A stretch of 64,000 bases of DNA from NCBI GenBank assembly GCA_027603945.1, contig JADIIU010000060.1, positions 1-64,000 of the forward strand, in the 5' to 3' direction. The DNA is from Terramyces sp. JEL0728. Its lineage: Eukaryota > Chytridiomycota > Chytridiomycetes > Rhizophydiales > Terramycetaceae. Below, one piece after another: positions 20,705 to 33,909 of this stretch (its first letter is position 1; each line of letters opens with the position of its first letter). The notes below the pieces were generated by a model. It saw only the letters and a list, made by a program, of their open reading frames with translations, was not told the DNA's origin and did no database searches. The position numbers and the translations under genes were made by a program.

Positions 20705-22422
20705 TTATTTTTTATTCAAGATTTTGAATTCGTATCCTTTCTGTGGTCGGTAAAACACTTCTTTAGATCCCTGGCCACTATATTGCATATCAATTAGATT
20801 TTCAAACGCACTTGCGCTGCCTGATCTCTTCATGCTGGAAGAATTCGAATCCGCAGTAGGACTAGCTTGCAGCCTGTCGCTTGATTCAACACGCTTCAAG
20901 TCTCTATTTTCAACTTTGATTTCGGCAGTACTGCGTTTTGAATCGTCTGCATTGTTTGTCATTATGCTATCAGATTTTAAATGAGTGGGTGTTCCTTTAG
21001 ACGATGATCCGAAATTGTTTTTGCCAACTAGTTTTAGGGACTCGATGATTCGCAGAGTAAAGATAGAGTGCAGCAATAAACAAGTGGTTGTATACGCAAC
21101 AATATTGATTTCAACGAGATCGCTGCCAAATATCCCAGTGTACCAATCAAATATCTTTAAAACATAGTACAGCCCAAACACCAATACTTGTCCGCTTAAA
21201 AGATACACTAGGGCAGGGTCGATTTCGTTTAAAAGGTACAATACCCGCACAATTGACGTTTCTTGAGATCCAAACTTGACCATGGTGAATGCAAAGTACA
21301 TTGGCCAAAAGCAATTCCAAATCAACATGAAAAAAGTCCTAATATTAATCAGATGTACCAATAAACCCCGAGCGAGTGCCATATAGTAAATGAAGAAATA
21401 TATGCCTGAGTTGTTTGGAAATACCCACCCCCATTCAAATAGTAATTTGTATAACTGCCGCCATTCAGTCCAATATGGAGCAGGATAACTACCACATAAA
21501 CAATGGATTTGGAAATGTTGGAAAACTCGTACAACACTGAAAATATCAATGTGTTTGTCAAGAATGTACTTGCCAATGTTCCAATCCCATATGAAATTGC
21601 AATAAATTCAGAGAAAATTGCCATTGATTCCGTTGATTTAAAGTAGTACACCCAGAATATATAAGATAAAATCCCCCAAAACAAGTAGAATACCTGGCAT
21701 GTGATTGTCATAATATGCACGTACACAAATCCAAGTTTTGACTGTACAATTTTGTAAATGCTTTGCAATAGTTTGGTAAACTGAAACATAATTCCCAGCG
21801 ATATTGCTATAGCGGCCAGATAATCATCCGCCTTGTTGAATTGCGGAATCAACAAAGCGTTTGGGATGGCTGCGACCCAGCTATACTGAAGATTACCAGC
21901 AATTGCACCAAAATGCCCTTTAATTGAACCCAAAAATTGCGAATTAAATGCTTGCGGAGTCAGTGATAATTGGAACTCGTCAAACTTTCCAGTACACTGT
22001 TTCTTTTCAAATAATCTAAATGTTCCATTTTGAAAGCATTGGAACAAGCCATCGATGCAGTCATTTTGCGGTGTTAACAGCACCATTTGTTGTGTTTGGC
22101 TTGCTTGTATCGAACAGTACTGATGGGTAGAGGCACCTTGTGGGATATAGTTTGACAGGTCGCTCCCGAAACTATTGCTGCTAGCGAACGTAGATCCACT
22201 GCCAAAAGGAGCAGTCCACTGCGGAATAAGTGAAGAATAGCAGCAGTTACCACCGAGCATGTGGTTACCACAGCTCGTGAGTGGGACCAGCTCAGTAGTG
22301 AAATTGTAGAATACAGAATACTTGTTGTTGTTGAATACATAAATTACCGGCGGTGCTCCCGAGCAATCATTTGTATAGTATTGAGATTGGACGATTACTG
22401 CAGCTACTGTTGGAAATATCAT
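20705..22422 (-). CDS. 7TM protein with cysteine-rich ectodomain, second copy
   Basis: Exons 22422-21429 and 21405-20705 with the same 23-nt intron (21406-21428); 564 aa. The protein differs from copy 1 at a single tail residue (PTVDS to PTADS), while several silent differences are present. Receptor-like architecture as described for copy 1. Confidence 0.75.
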
Positions 22423-22621
22423 TAAAATTTAACGCCGTGGATTCGATGATTTAATATACAAACAAACCACTGACAGCTGTTTGGGATATTTTTTGCTTTT
22501 ATCAAGTATCAAACCTGCCTGATGGATTCTGGAACTAGCCAACACTTGATTATCGCGCTGTGGTCCTTACGATAGCATTCAGCGTCTATTTTATTGCCAC
22601 CAACAATTTCCCAAATCTGAA

Positions 22622-23527
22622 ATGCCAATCATAGAGGTTAATGGAAATCAATTCAATTACGAATTAAAAACAGTTTCGCCAGCTTCGCCATTGCTCGTGT
22701 TACATCACGGAGGTGGCCATTCGCTCCATTCATTTTCACTGCTTGTAAAGAACTTGAATTACAACACACTGACTTTTGATTGCAGACAACATGGATTAAC
22801 AGACACTACGAATGACTCTGATTTATCTCTCGAAACGTTAACCAATGATCTTGTGTCCCTCGTCCAGAAATTTGAATACAAGGAGCTCGTGCTGGTTGGA
22901 CACAGTACACCTATCTAATGTAGGTATGGGAGCACCAGTAGTAATATCGGCAATGCCGAGACTGAAAAAGGTGGTTGGGATAGTTGTGCTGGATGTAGTG
23001 GAAGGCACGGCGATAGAAAGCTTGGGGATGATGACAAGTATCTTGATGCGCAGACCAAAAAGTTTCAAGAGCAAAGAAGATGCTATCGAATGGAGTTTGA
23101 AAAGCGGCGGAAAGAATTTGGAAAGCCTAAAGGTATCTGTTCCTGGACAATTAAGAAATGTCAATGGCAAGTACTACTGGAGGACAGACTTGGAATCGTC
23201 TAAAATATACTGGCAAGGTAAGAAACTATAGACTATTTGCGATATGTCTATAATACTTGGGTACTAATACCAGGGTGGTTTGAAAATATGAGCGAAAAGT
23301 TCCTCTCCTGTAAATGTGCAAAGTTACTGGTTTTGGCAGGAGCAGATAGACTAGACAAACCGTTAATGATTGGCCAGATGCAGGGAAAGTTCCAGCTGAT
23401 AATCATCCCTGAAAGTGGCCATTTAATCCAGGAGGATGTGCCAGAGAAATTGGCGGTTATAATTGACGAATTTTACAAGAGAAACCAACCACTAGATATT
23501 ACCAAGATAAGAAAGCCATTGCAATAA
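22622..23527 (+). CDS. PPE1: Protein phosphatase methylesterase, second copy
   Basis: Exons 22622-22904, 22924-23217 and 23274-23527; the encoded protein appears identical to the first copy. The 19-nt and 56-nt introns are both preserved. Ser (GHSMG) and His (ESGHL) of the catalytic machinery are present. Confidence 0.93.
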
Positions 23528-23667
23528 AGCGAATCGTCCTATTTCTATAGTTGCCTCTCCCTTAAAATGCACTGCCGCAAATCCCTTGACTCTCCATGCA
23601 GAACTGGTAATAAATGAATTACTGGCAAACGTGCTCAGAAATGGGTTCAGAATTTTTTTGTTTCAGA

Positions 23668-25275
23668 ATGCTTGTTATTCTTGCAACTGGAAATTTCCCA
23701 ATAGACAAGCAGTTGGAGAAACCAAAGCCATTACTCCAGTATGGTATACATATGCTAACTAGGCGGCAAATCTCTTGTATCTCGGCTATTTGGAATAGAC
23801 AAAAATACTCTGTTGGTAACCGATCAACAGAATTATCACCACTATGAGCATTTTGAAAATGTTAGATGCACAGGACTAGTTACAGAGTATCATGTCAGAG
23901 ATAGTTTAAAGAGCGTGATGGAATTATTGTTTCGGTTATTGGAAATCAAAGGAGAGCAAACCAAGTATTCAATCAATCCGGTTGTTTTGGGGCCAGGTGA
24001 AAATGTAACTGTGGTAACTGCAGATATGATTCCAATTGCAGAGTTGAAAGAAATTTGGACCGACGATTTCTGCAACTTTGCTTACTTGAAGACAGCCAAC
24101 CACTACCCGATATTTCAATTCAATTCAAAAGCAATACCTGCAATTAAAACATGGATCGAACATGGGAAAGGTTATTTTGATTTGCTAAAGACCATTAAAA
24201 ACAAGAATGGTTTTGAAATCCAAGGAAAAGCAAACGACTGGCTTCAAGATCGGCTAGATTTGAATGGATTTGACTGGTTTCCTTTGCTGTATGCACCAAT
24301 AGAGATTCACGAACGGGTTTATGCAAGAGTAGGATTGATCGGGAATCCTTCAGGTGATTTTTGCTAACCAAAGACGGGTTCAATGGAAAATGTATATCAG
24401 CAACTATTAAAAACTACTACGCAACGGTGATTTTAAAATCAAGTCCGGATTCTACTGTTAAGCTGTTATCTGGGGAATACTTGCCCTCAATCTCTGTTGC
24501 GAATCGCTCAATTTGTATTAATGGATATTATGGAACCAATAGGCTATTCCTGGCGACATTAAAACAATTCACTGACTATACCAAAGAAAATGAGGTCCGC
24601 CTTCATGAAAGAGGATTTACCTTGGCAATTAACACAAATATACCTAAACAAGTTGGGTTGGCTGGCAGTTCGGCCATCATCATTGGAATATTCAAGTGTC
24701 TGATGAAATACTACGACGTAACTATCCCGCCAGCGGTTTTATCCACAATTGCGCTGAACGTAGAGCTTGTAGAGTTGGGAATCCAAGCCGGATACCAAGA
24801 CCGAGTTGTTCAAAGTTACGGAGGAACTGTATACATGGATTTTACCGATACCGCAAAAGGATTTGGCAAATATGAAAAATTAAGCGTTAAATTGCCCAAG
24901 ATGTGGCTAGCTTACAATCCTAAGCCAAAGGAAAGCGGCCAAGTACACAACAATGTCAAGCAGAGGTACCTGGATGGAGATGCCCAAGTAATCCACGTAA
25001 TGAACCAACTGTCAACCTTGACAGATCAATTCTACACTGCATTACATACTGGCACGGATTTATCAAAAATGATCAAAAAGAACTTTGAATTGAGAAAGAG
25101 CATTTACAAAATCAGCGATGATATGCAAGAAATGATTTCGGTAGCGGAAAAGCATGGCAACAGTGCAAAATTCAGCGGTAGTGGTGGGTGTTGTATCGGA
25201 ATATGTGTGGACAAAGAGTTACGAAAGGAATTGGAGCAGAGAGGATTTGTGTTTACAATTATTGAATTTGAATAG
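23668..25275 (+). CDS. Glucuronokinase-like GHMP kinase, second copy
   Basis: Exons 23668-23743, 23763-24353 and 24374-25275; 522 aa. It differs from copy 1 by DITIPPAVLSAIA to DVTIPPAVLSTIA; otherwise changes are silent. ATP loop and substrate motifs are intact, and the reduced N-terminal nucleotidyltransferase-like region is identical. Confidence 0.87.
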
Positions 25276-25318
25276 TAGCAATTTATTTGGAAATAAATGT
25301 ACTTTAGAGTGAGCGGTT

Positions 25319-26428
25319 TCAAATCGCTTTAGCAAAGCCAATAGTTCCATGACTTTCATCATAGACGGTATAGTAAGTGCGTGAAATGATATTTCCAAAA
25401 ATAACAAATGGAAATGAGCCATAGTTAAATCCAGTTACACACCACCCTTTGTGCTCAATCACGTAGTTGGACGCTGGAATAGACAAGACAAAGGAAGTAA
25501 AGTTGAGGACGACGTTCTTTCCAGTTTTGGCGCGGCTGCATAATATTGGGTATGCGCCTAAAGTAGAATTGTAAGGTAGTGCGCCAATTCCTTTGTTTAT
25601 CTCTTCCGCGACAGCTTTCTCTAGATACATCTGTTCAGTGCCCACGTCCATTACAGCTGTACCCAGCCCAATCCCAAGCTTTCCTTTATACGTGCTAGCA
25701 GTAAACGTAACTCTGGTAATATTAAACTCCCAGTGCTGGTACGGTATCAACGAAACAAAATGAATATTTCCGGTAAATTTTGTATTGTCAATTCCAAATA
25801 GCGATATTTCGCCAGAGTTATCGTTGGCAAGGTAGATTGAAAATATCGCTTTGCCGTACAAGAAGCCGAGGTCATTGAAGAATGTAGCCATCTGATCGGT
25901 TATATCGGCTATTTGCGAGCTACCTGGCAATCCAAATCCAATTACTCCGTCGCAGCCTACATAGCCGTCAGTCTCTCTGCTCACACCAAAGGGATAAGTA
26001 GCAACAAGGCCGCCCATGGTAACTGGTCCAGTATACACATCACCCCGCACAAAAGTCTTGCTGTCAAACTTTTGGTAGAATTTGTTTACCAACTGCCGTG
26101 TACTAATCCTTTGGATACTGGAATCAGATACATTCAAGATATGTCCATGGCACGAATGATCAATGCTTTTACAATTTGGTCCTTTGACCCACGTATCAGA
26201 GTACAGTGTAGAAATAGCCAGTTTGAATGTTTGTTTGCCAATCTTTACTGAAGCTTGGTAAAAATGATTTTGATAGTTGAATAGCGTTACATTGTCAATC
26301 GATGGGATTTTCGGAAGCAGGATTTGGAATGGGTTTGATTTCGTGATTGGGATTATCACCGGGATTCGATCTGAGCCTAGTGACGGCATGCCTGCCAAGA
26401 CACCAGATAGTAGGAATATAAGTTTCAT
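25319..26428 (-). CDS. Degenerate pepsin-like protein, second copy
   Basis: 369 aa, single exon. It carries the same STL substitution at the first catalytic triad and DVGT at the second. Replacements relative to copy 1: AGIPS to AGMPS, SHAKT to SRAKT, NIVSR to NIISR. The open frame is maintained in both copies with few replacements, which fits a retained non-peptidase function better than decay. Confidence 0.9.
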   Translation of the reverse strand: MKLIFLLSGVLAGMPSLGSDRIPVIIPITKSNPFQILLPKIPSIDNVTLFNYQNHFYQASVKIGKQTFKLAISTLYSDTWVKGPNCKSIDHSCHGHILNVSDSSIQRISTRQLVNKFYQKFDSKTFVRGDVYTGPVTMGGLVATYPFGVSRETDGYVGCDGVIGFGLPGSSQIADITDQMATFFNDLGFLYGKAIFSIYLANDNSGEISLFGIDNTKFTGNIHFVSLIPYQHWEFNITRVTFTASTYKGKLGIGLGTAVMDVGTEQMYLEKAVAEEINKGIGALPYNSTLGAYPILCSRAKTGKNVVLNFTSFVLSIPASNYVIEHKGWCVTGFNYGSFPFVIFGNIISRTYYTVYDESHGTIGFAKAI

Positions 26429-26696
26429 TGAACAGCGGAATATATTTGGAGCGTTTTAATATCAAGTCATTGCACATTTTTAATATATGGTAGAACACAA
26501 GAAATGCATAAAAAACAAGCACAGAATTAAAAAAAGACAGACAGTCGAAAGAAATTTCATTTGGGTCGTTAATTATTATACGGTATCCTTATTTTAAGCC
26601 TTCCAGGTTTCGGGGTTGAAGTCGGAGTATGCCAGCAATTAATTCATCCCTCCAACCGAATCTTGGAACAAGAACTATAATCATAAACACAGTATA

Positions 26697-27829
26697 TTAA
26701 GAATGGAGGGCTTTGGCAAACCCAATTTGGCTATGCTGCTTGTCATACACGGTATAGTAAGCCCTAGTCAAGACATCACCAAAGATGTTGAAACCGCCGG
26801 CTCCTCTATCGATGCCAGAAGCACAAATGCCACCGCCAAGATCAATAACATAGATACTACTTGGAATAGTTAGAGTAAAGGTGGGGAATTTAAAATCGAT
26901 ATTTGCACCAGTGCTAGCCTTTGCACAATCGATTGGATAGTACCCGCCACTAGCATCAAATGGCTGGGCACCAATAGCCTGGTTGATCGCATCAGCAACC
27001 GGAGCATACAAGATAATCAGCGTAGTGCCAGTGTCAGAGATTGCATTTTTTACGACACTCCCAATCGATCCGGTCTTGGATCCAACTTTAAACGAGACCT
27101 TACTGACATCAAACTGCCAGTAAGTCTTTGAATTGACAGGAACCCATTGCAATGTTCCTTTGAAGCGAGTATTGTCAATTCCGCCAATCGTAACTTCGCC
27201 ATAATCGCCATCAGCATAATTGGACAAGTAAAAAGAGAATTTCTGGTATCCAGATGTAAACCCTAATCCGTCAAAGTAGTTTGCGTTCTTGCCCGTGACA
27301 GCCGCAATGGTAGACAGGGAATTGTATGCTAATCCCACCAATCCCGCGTTGCCAGAAAATCCATTTTCGTATGTGGACACACCAATAGGAATATTTGCAA
27401 TTGCCCCGCCGATATTGACTGTAGTGGTATAGATGTTTGCTGATAACTGCCCACTTCCATACGTTACTTGGAATGACTTGCCATATGGAACGATAGTGTT
27501 ATCCGCCAGACTAAGTTTCGAACCAGTGCATGAGCCATCAGTACTAGTACATGCAGGACCGCGTACCCATGTATCAGCAGAGCCAGTCTATAATTAACAA
27601 AAGGTACATCGAGATCCAGCAAGAATAACTGCCCGTTGCCAATAGAAACGTACACAGAATAGAAATAATTCCCAATATTCTTCAGATTAACATTCTTTGT
27701 AGTTGAATATCTGGCCAAAGTGCTTTTGGCAGAAGCGACAGGATCATTATTGAGCTTAGAAATCTTTAACGTGAACGTATGGTTCTTCTTGGCGCATACG
27801 AGCACTAGCAACAATAAATACAAGATCAT
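26697..27829 (-). CDS. Secreted aspartyl protease, second copy
   Basis: Exons 27829-27608 and 27587-26697 with the same 20-nt intron (27588-27607); 370 aa. Both DTG motifs are intact. Replacements include ARYATT to ARYSTT and STDDSC to STDGSC, the latter in the loop following the first active site. Confidence 0.92.
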
Positions 27830-27923
27830 TGGCGATCATCAATCGCGGTTGCTTTTATACCGCCTTTTTAATATCAATTTTTAATTTACCAAAAAATTAA
27901 ATCTACCCCTCCAAAATAAGACG

Positions 27924-28464
27924 ATGGAATTGGAGAAATTGCTGGACTGTATTGTATTTGCAGCAGAGAAACATAAAAATCAGCGACGCAAGGATAGCGG
28001 TGCGACTCCGTACATCAATCATCCCATTGGAGTGTAACAGATGTTAATATAGTGCGCACATTCTGATCAAGGAAAACATTAGCGATATTGATATCCTTTG
28101 TGGTGCGATTCTGCACGACACAGTCGAAGACACCGAAACTACATTTGATGAATTATCAAATACGTTTGGGCCAACAGTTACCGCTTACGTCCGCGAAGTT
28201 ACTGATGACAAGTCCAAGCCAAAGCAAGTCAGGAAGCAATTGCAAATAGAAACAGCTGCGCACAAGTCGCATGGAGCGAAATTGATCAAGATGGCAGACA
28301 AGCTTTATAATTTGAAGGATTTGGAACGGGCAACTCCACAAGGGTGGGATCAAGAGCGAGTCGATCAGTACTTTATCTGGGCAAAGAAGGTTACAGATAA
28401 CCTGCAGGTTCATGAGGGATTGCAAGGCCAATTAAGGGAAATCTATTCTCGCAACATCAAATAA
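27924..28464 (+). CDS. MESH1-type HD hydrolase, second copy
   Basis: Exons 27924-28033 and 28053-28464; 173 aa with the same 19-nt intron. Protein identical to the first copy as far as I can read. HD signature LHDTVEDTE present. Confidence 0.94.
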
Positions 28465-28533
28465 ACGGGTTTCAAGTTGATCTCTGTAGTCCAAATCAAA
28501 TAAACGGGTTTCAAGTTGATCTCTGTAGTCCAA
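28456..28533 (+). repeat. 39-bp tandem repeat, second copy
   Basis: The same two identical 39-bp units over the MESH1 stop codon as at 12986-13063, so the local repeat predates the segmental duplication or has been homogenised. Confidence 0.97.
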
Positions 28534-28631
28534 AGGCAAAGTTTATTGAAGCTGCCAGGAGGATATCAAGCAGTTCTTGCAATGCCAGTTGGATCATAAT
28601 ATCCTTGAAACGTTTCTATCAGCAATACATT

Positions 28632-29529
28632 TTATTCCTTCTTTTCTTTTGGCAGCAGCATTGGATACGGCCCATAAAAGACGAATTTGACTGGAACTCC
28701 TCTTACCAAGAACCGCATGTATCTACAGTGAACCACTTGACCATAGCATCCCAATCCAGTCAATAAATGCCACCATCCGTGGAACTGACTGAACATACCG
28801 ATATACCAAGGCACAGTCGTTCTCCATTCCTACATTAGCAATATTTACTCGGAGTGCATCACAGTGGTTATTATCAATATTCCACAGTACGAATGCCAGC
28901 AAGTACATGCATACATTGAACGTATACATTCGTAGCAGCATCTTGACTTCATCTGGGTGCTTTGCACTCAGCTTGAAAGTTTGAATCAACGGAACTATTC
29001 CATAAACAACCGCAAGTATCCCATAGCTAGTTTGGAAGAATACAGGGATTCGAGTAATTTCATACACGGCAGTTACGATTATAGAGTATAAACTCAATAG
29101 TACAATGGAAGATTTGATGTTCCTGTCGTACAGGTTGAATACATTGTATAGACATAGACAAGTCCCGTAAATCATTGGTAATTCATCAGACAACTGCGTT
29201 GAATACAGCAAGGACATGTGGAACAACCAACTGCCTTCCGTTAGATCCGCTTACCAGCTCCAATAACAAGCAAAGCTATGCTCCCATTATGCTCTCTTAA
29301 ATCCGATTTAGTAATATAAGCAGAATAGGTTCCAAGCAACCCTGGATTAGTATAAAGAACCTAGGAAAATGTAGTTGAGGTTTGTTACTGTGTTAAAGAA
29401 TTCTGCAATGTATGGCGAGACGACGTAGTTTGGTTCGCACCAGTCCAATGTTGATGTTTGAGCCCCCCAGAATCCTTGTTGGTTTGCTGAATCGTTTGGG
29501 AATTCGCTCCTGTGGATATTGAAAGTCAT
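28632..29529 (-). CDS. Alkaline ceramidase 1, second copy
   Basis: Exons 29529-29361, 29341-29255, 29234-28849 and 28829-28632; 279 aa. Protein appears identical to the first copy; only silent changes were noticed. All three mini-introns are preserved. Confidence 0.94.
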
Positions 29530-29646
29530 GCAAAAAAAGAATTTCGGCCTAGAAAGTCATGATTACTTGTTTATATTACCAACTTCAACGCTCATTGAAA
29601 TTCTCAAACCATTGCTATTTAACACGAATTTCTCTATGCAAATGAT

Positions 29647-30550
29647 TTATTGCAATGGTTTGACGTCCATTGCTTTTGTGCTTTCCAATCCAAGCGTCAG
29701 TGAAGGGTACGGACCATAAAATACCAATTTGACAGGCTTGCCTTTGACCAAACAACGGAGGTACCTGCAATGCACAATTTGGCCGTAACAGCCTAATCCA
29801 GTGAGCATATGCCACCACCCGTGCATTTGGCTGAACATTCCAAAGTACCACGGCACAGTGTCTCTCCAAGCCTGCGTTAATAATAGTTACCCGCAAGTGA
29901 TCGCACAGGTTATTGTCGACATTCCAGAGGATAAAGGCCAGCAAATACATTGACAGGTTGAAGCAAAACATCTTCAACAAGACTCTAGCATCTCTCGGGT
30001 GCTTTCCACGTAACTGCAGTGTCTGTCTGACTGGTATGACTGCAAACACCAGCGACAAGAGAGCATAGCTGGCCTGGAACAACAGTGGAATGCGGAGTAT
30101 TACGTAAATAACAGTGATGATGAGAGAATATGATATCAGACCAATGATTGATTTCTTGGAGTGTTTGTCGTATAGTGTGAGTACATTGTACATGCACAAA
30201 CAAGTCCCGTAGATCATTGGCAGTTCATCGCACAACTGCGTAGAATACAATAGCGTCATATGGAACAACCAACTACCAACACCGATAACCACCAAGGCTA
30301 ACGTCCCACTATGCTCCCTTGTTTCTAAATTGACTTTTTTGGCAGAGTACAGCAAAAAGAAACCTAAATCAGATAAATACTTGCCAAGCAAAATATAGTT
30401 GAGGTTCGTTAGAGTATTAACGAACTCGGCAATGTAGTAACTGACTGCATAGTCTGGTTCGCACCAATCTAGAGTCGAAGTTGCGTTACCCCAATACCCT
30501 CGTTGGTTTAACGGATCAAGAGGATACTCGCTCCGTTCAATGTTGAACAT
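29647..30550 (-). CDS. Alkaline ceramidase 2, second copy
   Basis: Exons 30550-30385, 30363-29891 and 29871-29647; 287 aa. Replacements EFFNTL to EFVNTL and NVDNSL to NVDNNL. The 21-nt GC-AG intron (30364-30384) is conserved. The last intron has two changed bases (gtaactattattaacgcag) but keeps donor, TTAAC and AG. Confidence 0.91.
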
Positions 30551-30688
30551 ACGGATAGCTGCATCTTGCTATCTTTATACAACTTGCACCGCTTTTTGTG
30601 CTACAACGCTTTCCATTTTAGCTCTGCTGTCTTGATTCTGTACTACTTTCTTTAGCCTATTTTTTCCTCCCGGCACCCGCGACTAAAC

Positions 30689-32286
30689 ATGGATACATCT
30701 CCAGTGACTGATAAAGAGATATTCGGATGGCAGTCGTATGGGTTTGCATCCGAGGCTTTTGCTGCGTTAGGCAAGTATCGCTAACATAGGTCTTGCAGTG
30801 TTTTTCCCTATAATACTGCAACAAATGGCAGCCCACTCGGCATACGATGTGAATCACCAGCCATGTAACATTACTGGATCATACAAATGCACGATAGACA
30901 TATTCTTTATCAGCGTCGACACTTCCTCAGCGGTTTTTTTTGCTTCTTCGATTTCAGTACTGTTTCAGTTTATTCTATTTATATGTCTAGGATCTGTTGC
31001 TGATTATGGAGAGTATAGAAAGAAATTTATGATGGGGTTTGGATACCTTTCGGCTGTAGTCGGACTGGGAATGTTGCTAATTGTTGATTCAAAATTATTT
31101 AAAACCGCAATTCTAATTTATATACTTGGAAGTGTATTTCATGGAGCCTCCTATGTTTTCTTTTACAGCTATGTCCCGATACTAACGAGATTCCATCCAA
31201 AAGTAATTGAAAAAAAGAATACACAAGAGTATTATAAAGTAATGGATAAAATCGGTAACGATATCAGCAGCGCTGGATTCATGTACGCGTATTTCGCCTC
31301 AGTATTTGAATTGGTGGTAGCTTCAATTATCGTCTTTGTACTTGGAAACGGCGAGGACTACGGATTGCCAGATGTATATCCGCTACAGATAGGAATCGCA
31401 TTTGCTTGCATATGGCAAGTAGTTGTAATGGTTAAATACACTGAGCCTAATCTAAAATCCAGAGCTGGCCCGCCTTTACCTCCAGGAGAGAATTTCGTTG
31501 TGTACTCAATCAAGAACTGTAATTAATATTAACCTAGTACAAATCACATTATCAAAAGCAAGGCAACTAAAGGAATTATTCATGTTTCTCTTGGGCTGGT
31601 TTGTATTCAGTGATGGGATAAGTACAGTTTCAACTGTCGCGATTTTGTACTGCCAATCAGAATTAGGTGTATCACAGATTGGCTTGCTGGCTGCCGCTAT
31701 ACTAACTCCACTAGCTGCTGGGATTGGAAACTTTACCTGGATTAGGATTCAAGCAAAGTACAAACTTACTACACAACAGACACTAGTTATACAGTGTATA
31801 ATGCACTGCTTGCTGCCTGTTTGGGGGTTAATTGGATTCTTTACACCTAAAGGTATTTGATACTAACAAGGCTCTTTTGGTTTACAAGCCAAATGGGAGA
31901 TTTATGTCCTGGCCTGCTATTACGGGTTCTTACTTGGTGCTTCCCAATCTTCTTGCAGAGTAATGTTTTCAGACCTGCTACCATATGGCCAGGAGGCAGA
32001 GTTCTTTTCCTTGTATGAAATCACTGATCGGGGAAGTAGTTGGATCGGGCCATTGGTAGTTGGTGCAATTGGCGACGCCGGTGATAAACGCTATTCGTTT
32101 GTCTTTCTGCTGTTCATGCTGATGATCCCTGTCTATATCTTTAGTAAGGTAGATACTGTAAAGGGCAAGCGAGACGCCATTCAGTTTGCGTCCAAAGAGG
32201 AAGAGATGATTGCATTACGGACAACAATTCAGTCCGAGCCGCAAGAAGAAGATTTGCAACGGTTGATTCAGGAACCCAATCCCTAG
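30689..32286 (+). CDS. ATG22: Atg22-like vacuolar amino-acid effluxer, second copy
   Basis: Exons 30689-30770, 30790-31518, 31538-31852 and 31871-32286; 513 aa. Only silent changes were noticed relative to copy 1. The GC-AG intron and the 18-nt intron are both retained. Confidence 0.92.
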
Positions 32287-32412
32287 TTATTCATCCATAG
32301 ATTTAATAAATAATACTCTTGCACATTAATCTTCCTTTGCTGCTGATGAAGATTCCAGCTCTGCTTATGGAGTGTCAAAATAACTTTTCCATCTCTTTGC
32401 CACGTATATAAA

Positions 32413-33806
32413 ATGGCTTCAAGAGATACAGACAAGGAAGTGCTAGAGTAAAACTATATTTAATTCTAGCTTTTTGGAATCCCTGGATTCACTTGATATT
32501 AAAGGATCTCAAGGACAGAAACCAGCAGCAAAACCGACATCTCAGAAACCATTTGTTCCTTTTCAACCTAGTACACCGCCATCACTATCTAGATCAGAGT
32601 CGCCAGTTAATCCTGGTTTAGCAAGACCACCTTCTGCTGGATTTGTTCCATTTAAACCTCCAACACCAACTGTTCCTACTGGCCAAAAACCACTCACCAC
32701 ATCTCAAATTACCCCTCCTCCAATTACTGGTTCTGCACAGAGACCTCAACACACTCCAATCCAGCCTCCAATTATTCAAAATCAACCACCGTTTAATCCC
32801 ATACAACCACCGCCAATGCCTGGACAAACACTCCCCCCACCATCAGTTACAGGACCTCCGCCCCAAGTCAGACCACCCGCCGAAGGATATCACCAGCATA
32901 AACCACATCCAAAAAGGACTGGGTATGTAGCTTCATTTCAGCAGCAAACGGGTCCATTACCACCACCGGTTGAGCATGTGCCAGTCCAAGAGCAACCACA
33001 GCAACAGGATGGTGGATGGTCTTGGAACAATGTGTGGTCTACTGCATCTAAAGGGCTGGAGAGCGCTAAAGCAATGGCGGGAACAGTCACAAAAGATCTG
33101 GCGAGCAGCGAAACTGTCAAAGGAATATATCAGACAGTTACTCCAGAACTTCAAAACCTTGGTATTTTTGAATTAATTCAGCTTCGATTGCGACTAAAGG
33201 AGTTACAACATTAGCAGATACACTAGCACCACCAATTACTCCTACCGGTCAATCATCCAAACTCCCAGGTGCAATTAACATCTGGATGTGTGTATCTGTT
33301 CAAGACCAGGAATTGAAAAACAAATTACACATGATAGCAAGTCAAGCAAGCCATGAAATATGGTTATCTAAGCGACATCCATACCTTGGACTTCAGCCAG
33401 TATGTGATCAAATTAAAGTCAACTTGGTTGATGATCATGAACCCATTGTACCGAATAATCTACAAAATGCAACATCAATGGCAGAAGTAAATTAAAGTAA
33501 CCATAGAATACAATGGAACGACTACAGAAACTCGCTGATACAGAAAATGATGGGTCTAGACAAACGCTTTTAGTTATCCAGCCATTCCAAACTACAGTAG
33601 AATCAATGATATCTGATGCCAAAACACATTTATCCTACTATTGTGTATTGGTCTGTGATGTTCAGCAACGATTGGTTACTGCCAATACAATTTCTCAATC
33701 CGTATACGAAAATCATGCCAAGCCAGACTGGTTTAATGAACAGTGTTTCCGCGTCCTTGAAACCGCAATTGTTGACCTTGTTGAAGAATTTATGCTCAAT
33801 GTTTAA
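32413..33806 (+). CDS. Mtc1-like fungal protein (DUF5427-type), complete
   Basis: Four exons (32413-32447, 32470-33161, 33182-33486, 33507-33806) with introns of 22, 20 and 20 nt (gtatttttgaattaattcag, gtaaattaaagtaaccatag); 443 aa. After splicing the N-terminus reads KEVLDFLESLDSL, the short conserved start of fungal Mtc1/Yjl123c proteins. A proline-rich linker of about 130 residues follows, then GGWSWNNVWSTASKGLESAK, the Trp-rich amphipathic block of the family, and a C-terminal globular domain. Yeast Mtc1 associates with COPI vesicles and was named for a telomere-capping genetic interaction. A TATA-like sequence directly precedes the ATG. Its first 100 or so bases are duplicated at 16943. 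Confidence 0.8.
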
Positions 33807-33909
33807 TACCTGTGTCTAATAAATGAATAATTTCCATTACTCTTCCATTCGCTAATTGCTAGTTGAAACTACCTTACCAAAAGGCACGTTCAAAAAAGTT
33901 CGCGTAAAA

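Larger units (their letters stand above)
17083..32554. repeat. Tandem segmental duplication, unit 2 (about 15.47 kb)
   Basis: Direct repeat of 1625-17084 in the same orientation. The right end continues into the intact MTC1-like gene, and the left end is the novel junction, so this unit has the native right flank while unit 1 has the native left flank. That is the arrangement expected of a simple tandem duplication. Confidence 0.97.
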
